Program-made: the position numbers and the translations under genes
Part shown: piece by piece, positions 4,744 to 5,600 of the stretch
Layout of the letters: the number at the start of each line of letters is the position of its first letter
Position numbering within the stretch: the first letter of the stretch is position 1
The notes under the pieces: generated by a model
What the model saw: the letters and a program-made list of their open reading frames with translations, nothing else
Told to the model about the DNA's origin: nothing
Databases searched by the model: none
Source: an uncultured Alistipes sp.
GTDB taxonomy: Bacteria > Bacteroidota > Bacteroidia > Bacteroidales > Rikenellaceae
DNA length: 5,600 bases
Direction: 5' to 3'
NCBI GenBank assembly: GCA_900542505.1
Contig: UQNV01000065.1
Span: 1-5,600, forward strand

Positions 4744-5600
4744 CTATCGAATCATGTCGAAGCCTGTGTAGGGAACCAGCACCTCGGGGATGCGGATGCC
4801 TTCGGGCGTCTGGAAGTTCTCGAGCAGGGCGGCCACGATGCGCGGGAGGGCCAGTGACGAGCCGTTGAGCGTATGGGCCAGGTGAATCTTCTTGTCGGCG
4901 TCCTTGTAGCGGAGCTTCAGACGGTTGGCCTGGAACGACTCGAAGTTCGAGACGGACGAAACCTCGAGCCAGCGCTTCTGGGCCTCGGAGTAGACCTCGA
5001 AATCGTAGGTCAGCGCCGAGGTGAACGACATGTCGCCGCCGCAGAGCCGCAGGATGCGGTAGGGAAGTCCGAGCGAGCGGACAATCGACTCGACATGGGC
5101 CACCATGCCGTCGAGCGCCTCATAGGAGCGGTCGGGCAGCGACAGCTGGACGATTTCCACCTTGTCGAACTGGTGCAGACGGTTCAGACCGCGCACGTCC
5201 TTGCCGTAGGAGCCGGCCTCGCGGCGGAAGCAGGGGGTGTAGGCGGTCATCTTGACCGGGAAATCCTTCTCGTCGAGAATCACGTCGCGGTAGATGTTCG
5301 TCACGGGCACCTCGGCCGTCGGAATCAGATAGAAGTTGTCGACCGTGGCGTGATACATCTGACCCTCCTTGTCGGGCAGCTGGCCGGTGCCGAAGCCCGA
5401 AGCCTCGTTGACCATCACCGGAGGCTCGACCTCCAGATAACCGGCCTTGGTGTTGCAGTCGAGGAAGTAGTTGATGAGCGCACGCTGCAGACGGGCGCCC
5501 TTGCCCTTGTAGACGGGGAATCCGGCTCCGGTGAGCTTCACGCCGAGGTCGAAGTCGATGATGTCGTACTTGCGGGCCAGCTCCCAGTGGGGCAGCGGGT
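4744..5600 (-). CDS. serS: Seryl-tRNA synthetase, C-terminal catalytic part
   Basis: The last 284 codons of seryl-tRNA synthetase run in from the right edge and end in TAG at 4744-4746. The enzyme charges tRNA-Ser with serine in the cytoplasm. Numbering from the first complete codon at the edge, class II synthetase motif 1 is around GYLEVEPP (53-60). The serine-binding TAE is at 94-96. Motif 2 is FRREAGSYGKD to HQFDKVE (124-148). A second substrate segment, EVSSVSNFESFQ, starts near 212, and motif 3 is NGSSLALPRIVAALLEN (245-261), with its conserved Arg. The protein ends EVLVPYTGFDMIR, as is usual for the family. Bacterial SerRS is about 420-430 residues, so the N-terminal coiled-coil tRNA-binding arm and the start codon lie outside the window. 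The frame is open without interruption to position 5600; the GTG at 5541 is an internal valine codon, not a start. No clear U-tailed terminator follows the stop. Confidence 0.97.
   Translation of the reverse strand, partial: PLPHWELARKYDIIDFDLGVKLTGAGFPVYKGKGARLQRALINYFLDCNTKAGYLEVEPPVMVNEASGFGTGQLPDKEGQMYHATVDNFYLIPTAEVPVTNIYRDVILDEKDFPVKMTAYTPCFRREAGSYGKDVRGLNRLHQFDKVEIVQLSLPDRSYEALDGMVAHVESIVRSLGLPYRILRLCGGDMSFTSALTYDFEVYSEAQKRWLEVSSVSNFESFQANRLKLRYKDADKKIHLAHTLNGSSLALPRIVAALLENFQTPEGIRIPEVLVPYTGFDMIR

Overview
The window looks like a chromosomal segment from a high-GC member of the Bacteroidota, most plausibly Alistipes or another Rikenellaceae. This is an inference from three things. The coding DNA is GC-rich. 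Two clear matches to the Bacteroidota sigma factor promoter (-7 TAnnTTTG, -33 TTTG-like) lie in AT-richer gaps, and ribosome binding sites are mostly absent. The protein types also fit: a NamZ/DUF1343 exo-muramidase, a subclass A2-like beta-lactamase and a Bacteroidota-style lipoprotein with an acidic segment after the lipid cysteine.

Layout, left to right. At 3-230 (+) is the C-terminal end of peptide chain release factor 2 (prfB), followed by a strong hairpin. At 315-1685 (+) is a secreted NamZ-type exo-beta-N-acetylmuramidase. An AT-rich gap with a good promoter leads into a lipoprotein gene of unknown function (+, ending at 2962); its signal peptide is split between two reading frames by an apparent one-base deletion. 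A 22-bp perfect hairpin at 2999-3046 closes it. It lies between convergent genes, next to a short minus-strand stretch that resembles the start of a sugar O-acetyltransferase gene. The rest runs on the minus strand: class A beta-lactamase (3216-4205), a 55-residue 2[4Fe-4S] ferredoxin (4387-4554) with its own promoter and terminator, and the C-terminal two thirds of seryl-tRNA synthetase (4744 to the right edge).

The genes do not form one pathway. prfB, serS and the ferredoxin are housekeeping. The muramidase and the beta-lactamase both concern peptidoglycan, in turnover and in drug defence, but they are on opposite strands and separated by the lipoprotein gene, so no functional unit is implied. 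No mobile element, CRISPR array, tRNA or rRNA gene is visible, and no stretch longer than about 260 bases lacks a gene. I see no convincing undescribed multi-gene system. The points most worth checking are the frameshifted lipoprotein signal peptide, the beta-lactamase, the insertion in the muramidase and the possible gene remnant near 3084-3142.
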